This document shows positions 1-9,758 of a DNA stretch of 55,625 nucleotides, piece by piece. Where the stretch lies: NCBI GenBank assembly GCA_013115135.1, contig JABANP010000345.1, forward strand, positions 1 to 55,625, given 5' to 3'. This stretch comes from Perkinsus olseni. Taxonomy: Eukaryota > Perkinsozoa > Perkinsida > Perkinsidae. Within the stretch, counting starts at the first letter, position 1. Each line of letters begins with the position of its first letter. The position numbers were made by a program, and so were the translations under genes. The notes under the pieces were generated by a model. It saw nothing but the letters and a program-made list of their open reading frames with translations, ran no database searches and was not told the origin of the DNA.

Positions 1-761
1 TTCGGGGTCAGAGTTCAAATCCCATTCAAAAGTACAAAACCGAATTAACAAGGTTTTTCATAATACCATAATTTACCGGAAACGCTTCTCACGAGGAGAG
101 GCTAACGAATACTATTCAAAAATGATAATCCCTTCCACTTGGCATTGTAGCTCACGACAGGACCTTCTGAATTCCGAACCGCCGTAGTGCTGTGCTTCCG
201 GGTGGCTGAGTAAGCGTTTCATTTGCAATTCCTTTCATCTACCATCTCAGACGGGTATAATTCCGTGTTGACTGAAAAAATCGATCCCTGCCGTTGTTTT
301 TGAGAAAGGTATATATAAAACGTTTGTCGTGGTTGTTGAATTTCTTTGGAGTATGACTTACACGTCTTCGGGTCTGTAGGGGACTCTTGAGACTGATGAC
401 GATCTACGAGGGGTTGCGTCTCAGAAAACAGTTATTAATCGGCAGAATAGCCCTTGCCCCTTAGCGGCAATTTTAGTACCCGACTAAGTACTCACTATAA
501 GGATCGTCGAACGCCTTCGTCAACAGCTTCCTAGTTATACATCATGCAGGATGGCCGTCGTTGTACTGAGTGACTCACAACGACCAAATTCTGAGCATCT
601 TCGTCATTAGTTAATGTCAAAAAACGGATTAATCGGTTTCAGAATCGAATGCTCCACGGTCATAATATTCATAAGCCATGAGCTGACAGTTTGTTGGCTC
701 ATAGTCGGGTGAAGCATCTATTAGTCAGCAAATCCCTTCAAAGTACCATTGTTTGTCTCAG
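1..761. other. unresolved region upstream of the CIAO2B-like gene
   Basis: No exon could be identified here with confidence. The first one or two exons of the CIAO2B-like gene must lie here, because its first recognisable exon begins at 762 in the middle of the conserved domain, directly after an acceptor (..TCTCAG). No long open frame or conserved motif is visible. Confidence 0.4.
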
Positions 762-2341
762 GTCTTTGAGATCATCCGCGGTCTTCGAGATCCCGAGCAT
801 CCGACCCTGTCCTTGGAGCAACTGAGAGTGGTTACGGCCGAACAGGTCATATCGGAAAAAAACTTTTTTGCTGATTTTTCGGGAAAATGAAAAATCGTAA
901 AAATATTTCTGTCATTCCCTTTATCCTTGTCGTTATTTTGGACAAGCTGGTGTGGTATACGCCTTGGGAATTTTACTGTTTTTCCTGAAAATTTTCTCGT
1001 GAATTTACGTTGAAAATTCTTGGTGGAGTAATTGGGTAAATCAAGATTTTACACGGAGGGAAAATTGCGTAAATTGTGGTATGAGGTCAAAACGCCGGGT
1101 CGACTGAAAAATTGCAGAAAATTTTTCCGTTGAATTTCTGTCCATTCGTCAAGTAGGGAATTCTGTTAATCGTATGTCGTGAATTTGCCAAGTGTATCTT
1201 CATGGCGCTGGTGCATGCTCATCGAAATTTCGGAAAAATTGGTATGGAACTGAGCTAAACCCATACCAACTTTTCTGAACCGTTCAGTCAGATTTTTTGT
1301 AAAATCTATCCTCTAGAAAAATTTTTCCTCATAATTATTAATTTTTTGGTATTTGTTATTAACTTTTCGGCACCTTTCTCGAAATATTTCGGCGGTTGTT
1401 GAGGAAAGTTTGGTATTAATAAGCGTTTTGGCAGATACGTGTCAGCAAGGGGATTGATGGCATCACGAAAATTGATGTAGAATTCACGCCAACGGTAATA
1501 TTATTATTATGTCTAGCGGCAAATCGATCAGGTGATCGATTTAGATACCCACATGTTCCGTGGCTACTCTGATTGGTTTGACTATCCGCACGAAGCTGCA
1601 AAAGTGCGTTTGCGGGGCTAACGGAGACATTAAGATTAATGTTAATATTAAGGAAGGTACTGTTGGGAATATTTCGCGCGCCACGAAATTATCATATACC
1701 AACTCCTATCGCAAATCTTTGGGGAACCTGTTGTTGCTATCGAGAAATCGAGAGGGTCGGAGGATTTCGCGCGCCGCGAAATTGCTGGTCAATTCGGCCG
1801 ACGTGTGTTTTGATTGTTCATTCTTGACCGCCCGTTGTTCGCTCTTTTCTGAGGGAATTTTGGTGAACAGATAAGAAGATCGTCTCGTGCGTCCGGCGAA
1901 GGAAATTGTCATTTCGATTTTTTGCGGATTTCTCGTATTCAAATTAAAGTAAAATGTGGGCTTGCAGGAAGGAGTTGATGTTTAGCATATCTTGGCCGGA
2001 CTCACGCTGTTGAAATTTTTGGTGATTTTTTTTTGAAGAATATTGGGAATTTCCATAATTTAGTGTTTTTTGGAGTGTCTCTTCCGGGGATCGAACCGGG
2101 GACCTTTCGGTAACGAGTGAACTCTTAGGGACGCACGATCAGGAAGAGCAGGTTAATAAGCAACTGAATGACAAAGAACGATGTCAAGCCGCGATCGAGA
2201 ACCCTAATTTACAGAAGGTAATCTTGCAATCTTGCTTACTCTTGCATTTCCTAAACGGGATGCTGCCAGGTGATTCGACAGGGAATCTTCGAAAGCGATC
2301 CGCCTCTTTCCGATGACCTTCAACTCATACCGGTCAGTTAA
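762..2341 (+). CDS. CIAO2B: CIAO2B/MIP18-type cytosolic Fe-S cluster assembly factor (N-terminus missing)
   Basis: Known role of the family: with CIAO1 and MMS19 it forms the cytosolic Fe-S targeting complex that delivers clusters to nuclear and cytosolic apoproteins. Exons read by eye: 762-845, 1435-1494, 1545-1656, 2129-2217, 2270-2341; all junction phases agree and give 138 codons plus stop. Diagnostic family segments are present in order: [37 protein letters not shown] (the Cys is the conserved one of the PHCSMATLIGL motif), [18 protein letters not shown], and [18 protein letters not shown]. The tail LQLIPVS then meets TAA at 2339-2341. If 2333 is instead used as a donor (GTCAGT), the next exon still stops at once. 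Introns: 846-1434 (589 nt), 1495-1544 (50), 1657-2128 (472, with several repeat cores), 2218-2269 (52). The 5' exon(s) were not found. Identity is secure; the exact C-terminus is less so. Confidence 0.87.
1495..1544 (+). repeat. introner-like intron, AATCGATCA palindrome family
   Basis: This 50-nt GT-AG intron lies inside the FTPT|IPTC motif of the CIAO2B-like gene. Its core is AATCGATCAGGTGATCGATT, a perfect inverted repeat with 9-nt arms, next to the acceptor. The same core recurs in introns at 2499, 4842, 36455 and 38519. Confidence 0.8.
1657..2128 (+). repeat. long intron carrying several introner cores
   Basis: This 472-nt intron of the CIAO2B-like gene contains two copies of the ATTTCG..CGAAAT hairpin core (about 1670-1692 and 1764-1785) and one antisense T-arm-like core (about 2081-2110, GGGATCGAACCGGGGACC). 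It looks like a short intron enlarged by later insertions of the same elements; that is an inference. Confidence 0.5.
2218..2269 (+). repeat. introner-like intron, AATCTTGC family
   Basis: A 52-nt GT-AG intron beginning GTAATCTTGCAATCTTGC, followed by CTCTTGCATTTCCT. Intron 34910-34965 of the DEAD-box gene on the other strand carries the same repeat and the same TTGCATTTCCT segment. Related copies lie at 31103-31148 and near 32869. Confidence 0.75.
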
Positions 2342-2410
2342 TGAGCGGAGCGAAGCGAAAAAATCTGCATATTTTCACTCAGTGAGAGTTGTATTGAGTT
2401 TATTCATTAA

Positions 2411-2643
2411 ATGGAGCTGCCGGGGATCGAACCGGGGACCTTCATGTTAGGGTATTCAGTCCGCTAGTCATCTCGAACGACCCGCTGCAGGCGTTCCAGT
2501 TTCCTTTTCCTTGATCGATAAAATCGATCAGTCGATCGATTTTTATTTTCGAGGACCTCGGGGAGCTGATAAATTTTCTTGATGATAAGGCGAGCTACGT
2601 TGGACGCGGAAGAGCTGAGAGGCGACAATCAGATGAGAAGAAG
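2411..2643 (+). CDS. candidate N-terminal exons of the CDPK gene
   Basis: Two short exons read in one frame: 2460-2498 and 2554-2643, joined over a 55-nt intron (2499-2553) with the AATCGATCA palindrome core. They encode SASHLERPAAGVPDLGEL followed by INFLDDKASYVGRG and a basic, acidic tail. No family was recognised. They lie between the CIAO2B stop and the first kinase exon on the same strand, so they may be the CDPK N-terminus or a separate small gene. An ATG at 2411-2413 sits directly before an antisense T-arm-like insert ending in CAG at 2459, and would join in phase only through a GA-AG intron (2414-2459), which is unusual. Exons between 2644 and 3312 were not resolved; a possible short exon (VGELFIIE) ends near 3181. 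Confidence 0.35.
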
Positions 2644-3312
2644 GTTGGCAGGGGTATCTTAGCTCGACTCTGGCAGTACTCAAGTAGAAAAGATACTCTT
2701 GTGAAAAATTCGATGAATCGTTTATTCGCGGTAAAAATTGGTGTCGCTCCCATGTGGGTTGCGATGGCTGATAGTGAAAGATCGATAATAATATTTTGGG
2801 ATCTTTGGTTGAAGCGTGATGTTTTCAGAGCGATGAGCTTGTCGATCGGTGACGATGACGAAACTAATCTGGGCTTACAACGGCATTCGGAAAGGAAATG
2901 TAAACTCGCTGGGGATGGGGGGCTGAACCGAATGGGTTTTTCGTTCTTGTCGTGACGCTTAGCGAGCAGTAAATGATGCCATCGGCCATCAGTCGACTGT
3001 CCCACGGTGCCGACCAGTTGCGTGACGTGTGTTCATGGTGAGTTGTGGTGATGTTGATGTTCCGAGATGAATATTTTTGGGAGCGCTCGGTGTTGGATAA
3101 GTGAATTTTGAGATTCAGCCGCTTCTTTTTATCAGTTTCGAATAGGAGGGTTGAGCGGTTGGCGAGCTCTTCATTATCGAGGTTAATGACTTGCCCTTTA
3201 TCACAAGTATTTGTGGTTACGCAAGATGTAGGGCGGAGGGATCGATCCCGGAACCGCTTGAACGATAAACGTGGATCATAACGATTATACCATTTTTTCT
3301 GTGGCGGTGCAG

Positions 3313-6300
3313 GTGTTGGGTCACGGGGCTACAGCGACGGTAAGAAGAGTTATACACAAACGAACTGGAGAAGAGTAAGATACTCGACCTGCCGAATAAC
3401 GATCGAGTCCTCGCATTTTTTCGCGTCGCTCCGCCCGTCGAATCTTGAAGATTTGCAGATCTGACTTCTCGTGTATGGAAGATTGAATCTTCGACTCCCC
3501 AATGAAGATTATTCTTCCGGGAGGAACTTGACTTTCTCGACGACCTTTTTTGTTGCTCATTTTTGTGTGAAGATCAGATTCGCGTTGAAGTCGTTATCGA
3601 AGAGGGACTTGACGGCGTGGCAAGAGAAGAATCTATTAAATGAAGTTGAGATTTTCTTATCGGTCGACCATCCTAATATCTGCCGATTGGCCTACGTATT
3701 TGAAGCACCGACTATGGTGAGCTTCCCTGGGATCGAACCGGGGACCTTTCGGTTCGCAGGTGCATCTGGTTATGGAGCTTTGTCGGGGCCCTGATCTACA
3801 TGAGATGATTTATCAGAGGTCGGCGGTTCGAATCCCAGTGGGAGTATTTCTGTGTAATTTCTGTCTCAGGTTCAATTCTGGTGGCTATTTCTCAGAACCG
3901 GAGGTTGCTGATATCATCGCTCAGGTTCTCTACGCGATCAACTACCTTCATACGTCAAACATCGTAATCGAAAGGTCCCGGGTTCGATCTCAAGGGATGG
4001 CATTTCTATCAGGTCCACCGAGATATCAAACCAAGTCACTTCATGTTCACTTGCGGCTGCCCGGTCATCACAGGTGAGGGAAGTCTTGATGAATAGAAAA
4101 TTGACGCTACCGGGGATCGAACCGGGATCTCGATCTCTATCTCGATTCACTTGCAATTTCTTCTGGCTTTCAGATCCACGGCATGTGTATGATTGTCCCG
4201 ACCGTCGCCTGAAGCTTTTCGACTTCGGATTGGCGCGACGGATCGGTTCCAGCAAATCATTAGGAGTAACGCCTCTCCCAGGAATCGAACCCGGGTGATT
4301 GGATTACCCTATTCAGGGAGGCACGTTGTCCTATATGGCCCCTGAGTGCTTGGAGATCGAATGGGAATCTCGGAAGCCGCTGCAGAGGCGAGTGAGTGTT
4401 TTCGGTGAGGACGAGTTGGACGATCAGCAAGACAACATCGACGCAGAGCAACGGGGCAGCGGGTGAGCTGGCATTTGAAAGGTCGTAGGTTCGATTCCGT
4501 CGTCGCCCTAGGCTTGTGGCCCGCCTGTTGGGGGGACTGCAGCTCTTGTGATGCTTCAGCCGCGTCTGGCATGTTCAATCGACGATCAAATTTCCCACCA
4601 ATCCTGTTAGTACTTGCATCGGCGAGTAGTCGACCTTGATCGAATGTCTTGACCAACGGCCCTTCCGTTTTCATATTTTTGGCTTCCCTAGATCAACGGC
4701 GATATCGGCGAAGTGCGACATTTGGGGCGTCGGTGTTATTTGCCACCTCCTCCTCACCGGAAAGATGCCTTTTGAGTCGCCCAATGTTGGTGACGTACTC
4801 CGAGAGATGAGAAAGATTCGCCGCCAAAGGAGCACGGGGAAGTGAGTCGGGTGAAATCGATCACGTGATCGATTTGGACATCTCAGGTATCTCAGTGGTG
4901 ACCGCTTCAACCACCTCTCGGAAGCTGCGAAGAGTTTCCTACGAGGGTGCTTGCAAGTGCTGCCGTCGGAGCGTTTCAGCGCTCGACAAGCCTTGGACGA
5001 CCAATGGCTCGCGGACATGCTGCACAACGAGAAACGGAGGGAGGGGGAAGAAAATGACGTCGGTGAGACGTCAGTCGTGTCGAATATGTTTCGAAGATTT
5101 TTTTCTCCACGGGATTCCCGGTACGGGAGAAATGACGACAAAAACCAGTGGAAATTGTGACTCGCTATCATTCCCTCGGAAACTCTCCGAAATCTCCTTT
5201 TCAATCTCGAAGGGTCCCCGACGTTGAGCTTCCAACATTCGTAAACTCTTTTCTCTCTTCAGCGGCCGAGGTCCTTCCTTGGGATGTGCTGGAGAGTATG
5301 CGGCGGTATGCAGTGGCTAATTCATTGAGAAAAGCAGCGTTGAATATGGTGGCGTCGGGGCTGACCTCGCGAGAAGTGGGTAACCGGAAGGTTGTGGGTT
5401 CGATTATAACAACTCGTAAAGTGCGATGACAAAGAAAGTTATCGGCATTCACAAATAGGAGACGGGGATGAAGGAAAAGTCGAACCAAGTTCACAACCCC
5501 TAGCAGCTCGTGCGTCTGCTCTCGCCCGAACTCTCACGCCCACTACCTTACGAGCTCCACGCCTCTTCCCCTCGCCGGAACTTGAACCTTTGCAAAAATT
5601 GCGTGCATGGCATGTAGTGCATGCCACGGAGTCGGGGGCCCTGAGAATTCGGTAGTCGTAATAATCTAATCATGGGTCGATCATTTTGCGACCTAGTTTT
5701 GGTAGAATTCTTTTCCCGTAACCGCCTTTTATCCTGATGCCCCAACGCAAACTCTCTGTACATTAAGCTGGTCTTACGCTACTATGATGGCACCGCTCCA
5801 AGGTGCGGTCATATCATGATGATATGATTGCATATGACATCAGCATCTCTTGTTGGGAGGTTGGGGACTTCAGAATGGACCCAGTAAGATCCGCTTGACC
5901 TGGTCAAGCCGGTCAAGTTGACTACCGGAGGATGGCGAGCTTGCTGGGCCCGGACGCTACGTCGACAACTTCCATGACAACGAGGACAACAGAATCTCTT
6001 CTCCGGGAAGTTGCCCCGCAATGTCTCGACGACTCTGAATTCGTCACTAGTGGATCTGCCAACGATGAGACGAACGTGTCTGGGGCCCGGGCTCCGGACT
6101 GAGGGCGGTTCATATTGCCACCAACATCTACGATCAGAGAATGCCGTTTTCTGAATCGGCGGGCAGCGGATCACGTTCTTAGAAAGCCGAGTCCTTCAAG
6201 AACTACAAGTCAGCCGAGGAGCTGGAACAGATCATGTGGGCAATGATGGAGAATGAAGTCGCGCTGGGCAGCATGAGTGAGCTCTCGCAGTCCGAGATGC

Positions 6301-8120
6301 CAGACGCAGACCGATGCTTCTCAAGCATCGCCGCCATTCCGAAAGGCAACTCTGAGTCTGAGTTGATTCTAGCGGCTTACAGGATTGTGGAGGACTTCCG
6401 TCGCTCCGGGGCAAACATGAGGGTTACACAGTTGGTCGAGCACGTGCGGCGCCTGCCTGGATATGGCAATGAAGCTCTTCGTAGCAATGGCAGGACCATT
6501 TTGCCAGAATGGTTGGGTAGTTATTGAGAACATCACTCTGAAGACGGTGGACGGTGAAGGGAAAATTCATACTCCGCTTGGGACATATCGTGTTGGTCCA
6601 AGACACCGCAGGTTAGGCAGCTGATTCTTATTCAGTGACCGAAACACACATCAATGTTGAGTACTGCTTCAGAGGCCGATGCTGATCATGTTAATCAGCT
6701 ATCATCAGTATTCTACATCTTCATGCTCTGGCAGGCCGCATTGTGTTTACAAGAAACCCTTACTACGAACGTAAGTGAGTGTAATCGAGTTTGCCAAGGC
6801 ATTCTCTCAGTTAGAGTCATTGTGACTCTCGAGTACTTCGGTAGCGCGGCGCTACTAGCGCCGACCTGATTCTTTGAGAGAATTTCTCTCGCCCCCCTTC
6901 TTTTTTTCGATTTCGCTGCTATCAGTTGAAATCTTGAGAGCGGTTTTCTAAAAATCTGGAGATCTTAGCCCGTGTGCTATCAAAGGTCTGCGTGCATCCC
7001 AAAAATCTGCGTGCGCCACAGATAAATAACCTGATCGAATGCAGTCCACCGCGATGGCCACCGAGTGGACGGCGCACATACGCAAGCGCTTTCTCCAAAT
7101 AATTTTCACTATTCACGGCCCAAAACCATTCATTCGAATGGAGACGGGAGAGAGATGTGATATGACAATCTTTCGCCAAGGCAACGAACCGCAAGACTTT
7201 AACGGTATTCCTACCAACGTAAACCAAACAATTCCTCCACACAATTTCTAGAGTCCACTCGTATTTTTTCCGCAGGTTCATGATTTGGAAAAAACCTTCG
7301 TGAAGATCGATGTCGACCATGATGGTGTGATACAGTTCTCGGAGCTCCTCAGAGTTATTGCTCCAACGGACCGGAAAGATATGCAATCGGTTTTTCGGAT
7401 GCTAGGGAAAAGTACAGGTAGCGGAAGAGGGCAGGTGAGTCAGTCAGCCCTCCAAAGGTCGTGAGATCTATTCCCAGCAGCGGCGTTTTAGATTGTGGAC
7501 GATGAGGATGATTTTGAAGTCGAGTATTCACAATTCCTAGCTGCAGCTGTTCATATGCGGTCCGAAATGTTCCGAGACAGAATGCGGGAGATCTTTGGAA
7601 GGTTTGACATCGACGGCAACGGCACGATCTCGGAAGACGAGCTCAAGTAGGCCCCTTCGGCGAAGATTCTTCGCAGGGGTTCACGCGCCCGCACCAGCGG
7701 GATGGGTGACCGCTGTCTTAAAAGCCACGAAATTGAATCTTCGCTTGCTCAGTTGTAGGCGGCTGGTCTGGGCGGTAGATATAAAATAGGGGACGCCAGT
7801 CGGGAGTTGGAGGTCGCGCGACGGTACTTACCGACAATGCGTGGACCCAGGGCGTTTCAATGGACTCCCTTGAAATCCGACATTTTTCCGAACTCCCTCC
7901 GCAACTTTCGCCCTGCAGGACCATCCTCTCGCATAGCCCTTCGACTGGCGATGATTTGGATGCCGAAGTTGCTGACCTCCTGGCTAAATTCGACAAAGAC
8001 GGCAACGGTGTGATCGACTACGAGGAGTTCTTGGCTGCGATGGACGACGATGAGGGCAGCCGAGACAAGACTTGGGTTTGGGCTCAGCGGCACGAGATTC
8101 ACAGCGTAGGGGACGCGTAG
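3313..8120 (+). CDS. calcium-dependent protein kinase (CDPK)
   Basis: A Ser/Thr kinase activated by Ca2+ through its own EF hands, a class typical of alveolates and plants. Exons: 3313-3374, 3578-3716, 3760-3818, 3870-3963, 4013-4073, 4174-4265, 4317 onward, 4692-4841, 4887-5062, 5263-5375, 7276-7434, 7492-7646, 7919-8120. Kinase landmarks: Gly loop VLGHGATATVRR, catalytic Lys in FALKSL, HRDIKP, DFG in LFDFGLA, APE as YMAPE, then CDIWGVGV. The junction MRRYAVANSLRKAALNMVAS resembles the CDPK autoinhibitory helix. EF loops DVDHDGVIQFSE, DIDGNGTISEDE and DKDGNGVIDYEE are intact; EF2 (DDEDDFEVEYSQF) lacks the usual ligands. Stop TAG is at 8118-8120. The segment 4390-4691 between APE and subdomain IX is not fully resolved and may encode an insert plus one T-arm intron. 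Intron 5376-7275 is 1.9 kb. The N-terminus upstream of 3313 is unresolved. Confidence 0.93.
3717..3759 (+). repeat. introner-like intron, antisense T-arm core
   Basis: A 43-nt GT-AG intron between ..FEAPTM and VHLVMELC of the kinase. Most of it is GGGATCGAACCGGGGACC, the reverse complement of a tRNA variable loop plus T-arm. Confidence 0.85.
3819..3869 (+). repeat. introner-like intron, sense T-arm core
   Basis: A 51-nt GT-AG intron (phase 2, within Arg of IYQR|F). It contains GGCGGTTCGAATCCCAG, a B-box/T-loop sequence in the sense direction. Confidence 0.85.
3964..4012 (+). repeat. introner-like intron, sense T-arm core
   Basis: A 49-nt GT-AG intron inside the kinase catalytic motif NIV|HRDIKP. 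It contains AGGTCCCGGGTTCGATCTC, a variable-loop plus T-arm-like sequence. Confidence 0.85.
4074..4173 (+). repeat. introner-like intron, antisense T-arm core
   Basis: A 100-nt GT-AG intron (phase 1) of the CDPK with CGGGGATCGAACCGGGATCT in its middle, antisense to a T-arm. Confidence 0.8.
4266..4316 (+). repeat. introner-like intron, antisense T-arm core
   Basis: A 51-nt GT-AG intron (SLG|GGTLSYMAPE). It contains CCCAGGAATCGAACCCGGG, antisense to a T-arm. Confidence 0.85.
4842..4886 (+). repeat. introner-like intron, AATCGATCA palindrome family
   Basis: A 45-nt GT-AG intron (phase 2) of the CDPK with the perfect palindrome AAATCGATCACGTGATCGAT plus TT. The core is essentially identical to the intron core at 38519-38560 in the ApaG gene. 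Confidence 0.82.
5930..6527 (+). pseudogene. probable retroelement (reverse transcriptase) relic inside the CDPK intron
   Basis: Inside the 1.9-kb CDPK intron are two open stretches in the gene's direction. The second (about 6190-6527) reads SFKNYKSAEELEQIMWAMM.., CFSSIAAIPKGN and YRIVEDFRRSGANMRV. The latter resembles the 'WRxIEDxRxSGxN' entry of reverse transcriptase domains in protist retroelements. The catalytic YxDD block was not seen, and the frame closes at 6527, so this is at best a decayed fragment. It is excluded from the CDPK message because 5375 joins 7276 exactly in the family sequence (TSREVHDLEKTFVKID). The assignment rests on one motif. Confidence 0.38.
7435..7491 (+). repeat. 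introner-like intron, decayed T-arm core
   Basis: A 57-nt GT-AG intron between EF-hand exons. AAAGGTCGTGAGATCTATTCCC looks like a mutated variable loop plus T-arm (GGTTCGATTCC to GAGATCTATTCC), so it may be an older copy. Confidence 0.55.
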
Positions 8121-8390
8121 ACGCGGGATCACTACTCATCGCCAGTGATGGTTCGGTACACTGATGTAGCATGGTCCCTTCAAGCCGGATCGAAACGTGT
8201 GAAAATATATTGACGTGTCGACTCATACCGAGTGCCTTACCTTTCTGATCTGTTGATAATAATATGAACTTTATATTGATGAATCAGTCAGCAGGAATTT
8301 TACTGAAAATTCACGATTTTTGATCCAGCGCGTTAGAGCACATCTAATGGGAGTATCTGAATCTGTCGCAGGGGTTGGCGAGCGCGACTG

Positions 8391-8670
8391 ATGTCAGTTG
8401 AGTCGGAAAGACAGTCAATCCGTCGAGGAAGGCTAGAGGGTTGTTATAAGGAACCCTCGAGCAACACAGTTGAATGGAGTTGCTCAGAGTTGCTCCCTTC
8501 AGGCTCCCCTACTGGACAAACACAGTCCCTATGTCGGTACCTTCGCCCACGCCCCGGGAGTGTCACCGATCTCAAGACGATCGTCGTCTGTGGGGGAGCT
8601 CTCACCGAGGCGGAAGGCTTCGAGCCCGAGTCCAACGGTAACGCTGTCGGCTGAATTTGAGCTTCCCTAG
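8391..8670 (+). CDS. possible short Ser/Pro-rich coding exon
   Basis: An open frame from 8470 ends at a stop right after 8668. It encodes a Ser/Pro/Arg-rich tail (VGTFAHAPGVSPISRRSSS, VGELSPRRKASSPSPTV). Composition is coding-like, but no start, splice partner or homologue is apparent. It could be the last exon of an unseen gene or a chance frame. Confidence 0.25.
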
Positions 8671-9758
8671 GGACCGGTAATTTCAGGCTACCGTTCGTCC
8701 AGTACGGCCCTTCCCCAAACCTGCGTCGTCTCTGGTTACCTGCTGCGAACGAGGCTGTGTTGTGATGTGATTACATTTGGCTGCTTTCTTAATTTATTGT
8801 ACTTTGAGCTTGCATGACAGTTGCGTTCGTCAAGTCATTGAAGTGTAATGGGGTGCCTGTGGGGGTCGAGCAAACGGTAAATCGTACTGAGCTGGAAGCT
8901 ACCCGATACGCCGGCTGAGATTCGAACTCTCACGACGCCGTGTTCAACAGTGGAAGTTCTCACTGGAAGTTCTAGTGAGTTCTTAAGAGCCGTTAAGATC
9001 TGATATTAAGATCTTGATATTCTTCTAACAGTTATGATCTGATGATATTGTTTGCCGGCCGTTTGTTGACCGTCAGCAGGTACTCTTTTAAGCCGGTCAC
9101 CTTGTGATATGACACATTGAGGTTACGTCCGAAACTTGTGTGATTTTTCCGGCTCATCTCTGTTCCCTTATTCAACTTGTTATCAGACCACTCTAGGCGA
9201 ACATGGCCGATGTTCACTTTTTAGGTAATGTCTTTGATGTTTACTAGGAAGTTAGTGGACTTTTTTTGGGTTCTTGTTGTTTTGGTCTCCCCTTTCACTA
9301 ACCTGACCTGACTAGAATCCTTCAATCGATTCGGTCTTGAAGGGCGAGTCTTCGGTGGTTGCTGCCGTCGATCCCAGTGAGTATTTCCTGCGCCAACCCA
9401 CAACAGCATATACCCTTTCGATATCACCATTGCCATCAGCCGATTACATCGCGCTGGGTCTGATGATGATTCTTACCAACACGGTCTCTATTACCGCTTG
9501 GACTAACTCAGTCCGGCTAAGTGATGTAGAGACAACTCTTATCTTGGTATATCGCTGATCCTATCTTGCTGCGATGAGAAGCAACGCTGAATCCAGCCTG
9601 CCGATAGAATGCAATCAGAGTTAATGTCGTAGAAAGGCAGTGAATCGATGGCATGATAGGATTTGGCTGATGGTAGACAGCATGCAGCTCAATAGTATCG
9701 CTCACCCCGACACAACTCGACGAGTTGAACTCGTAGCCTTATTGTACAAAACTCGCTT
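8671..9758. other. intergenic stretch, no supported gene
   Basis: No conserved coding segment was recognised. At about 8914-8936 there is another antisense T-arm-like sequence (GAGATTCGAACTCTCACGAC) that lacks tRNA acceptor and D-arm context. Confidence 0.5.

Noticed and set aside
1706..1942. Frames in the 472-nt CIAO2B intron
   Set aside because: Homology joins 1656 directly to 2129 (KEG|THDQEE), so the frames there are intronic.
6922..7386. 154-aa minus frame overlapping the CDPK EF-hand exon
   Set aside because: It is antisense to the EF-hand coding exon 7276-7434, whose sense reading matches the family exactly.
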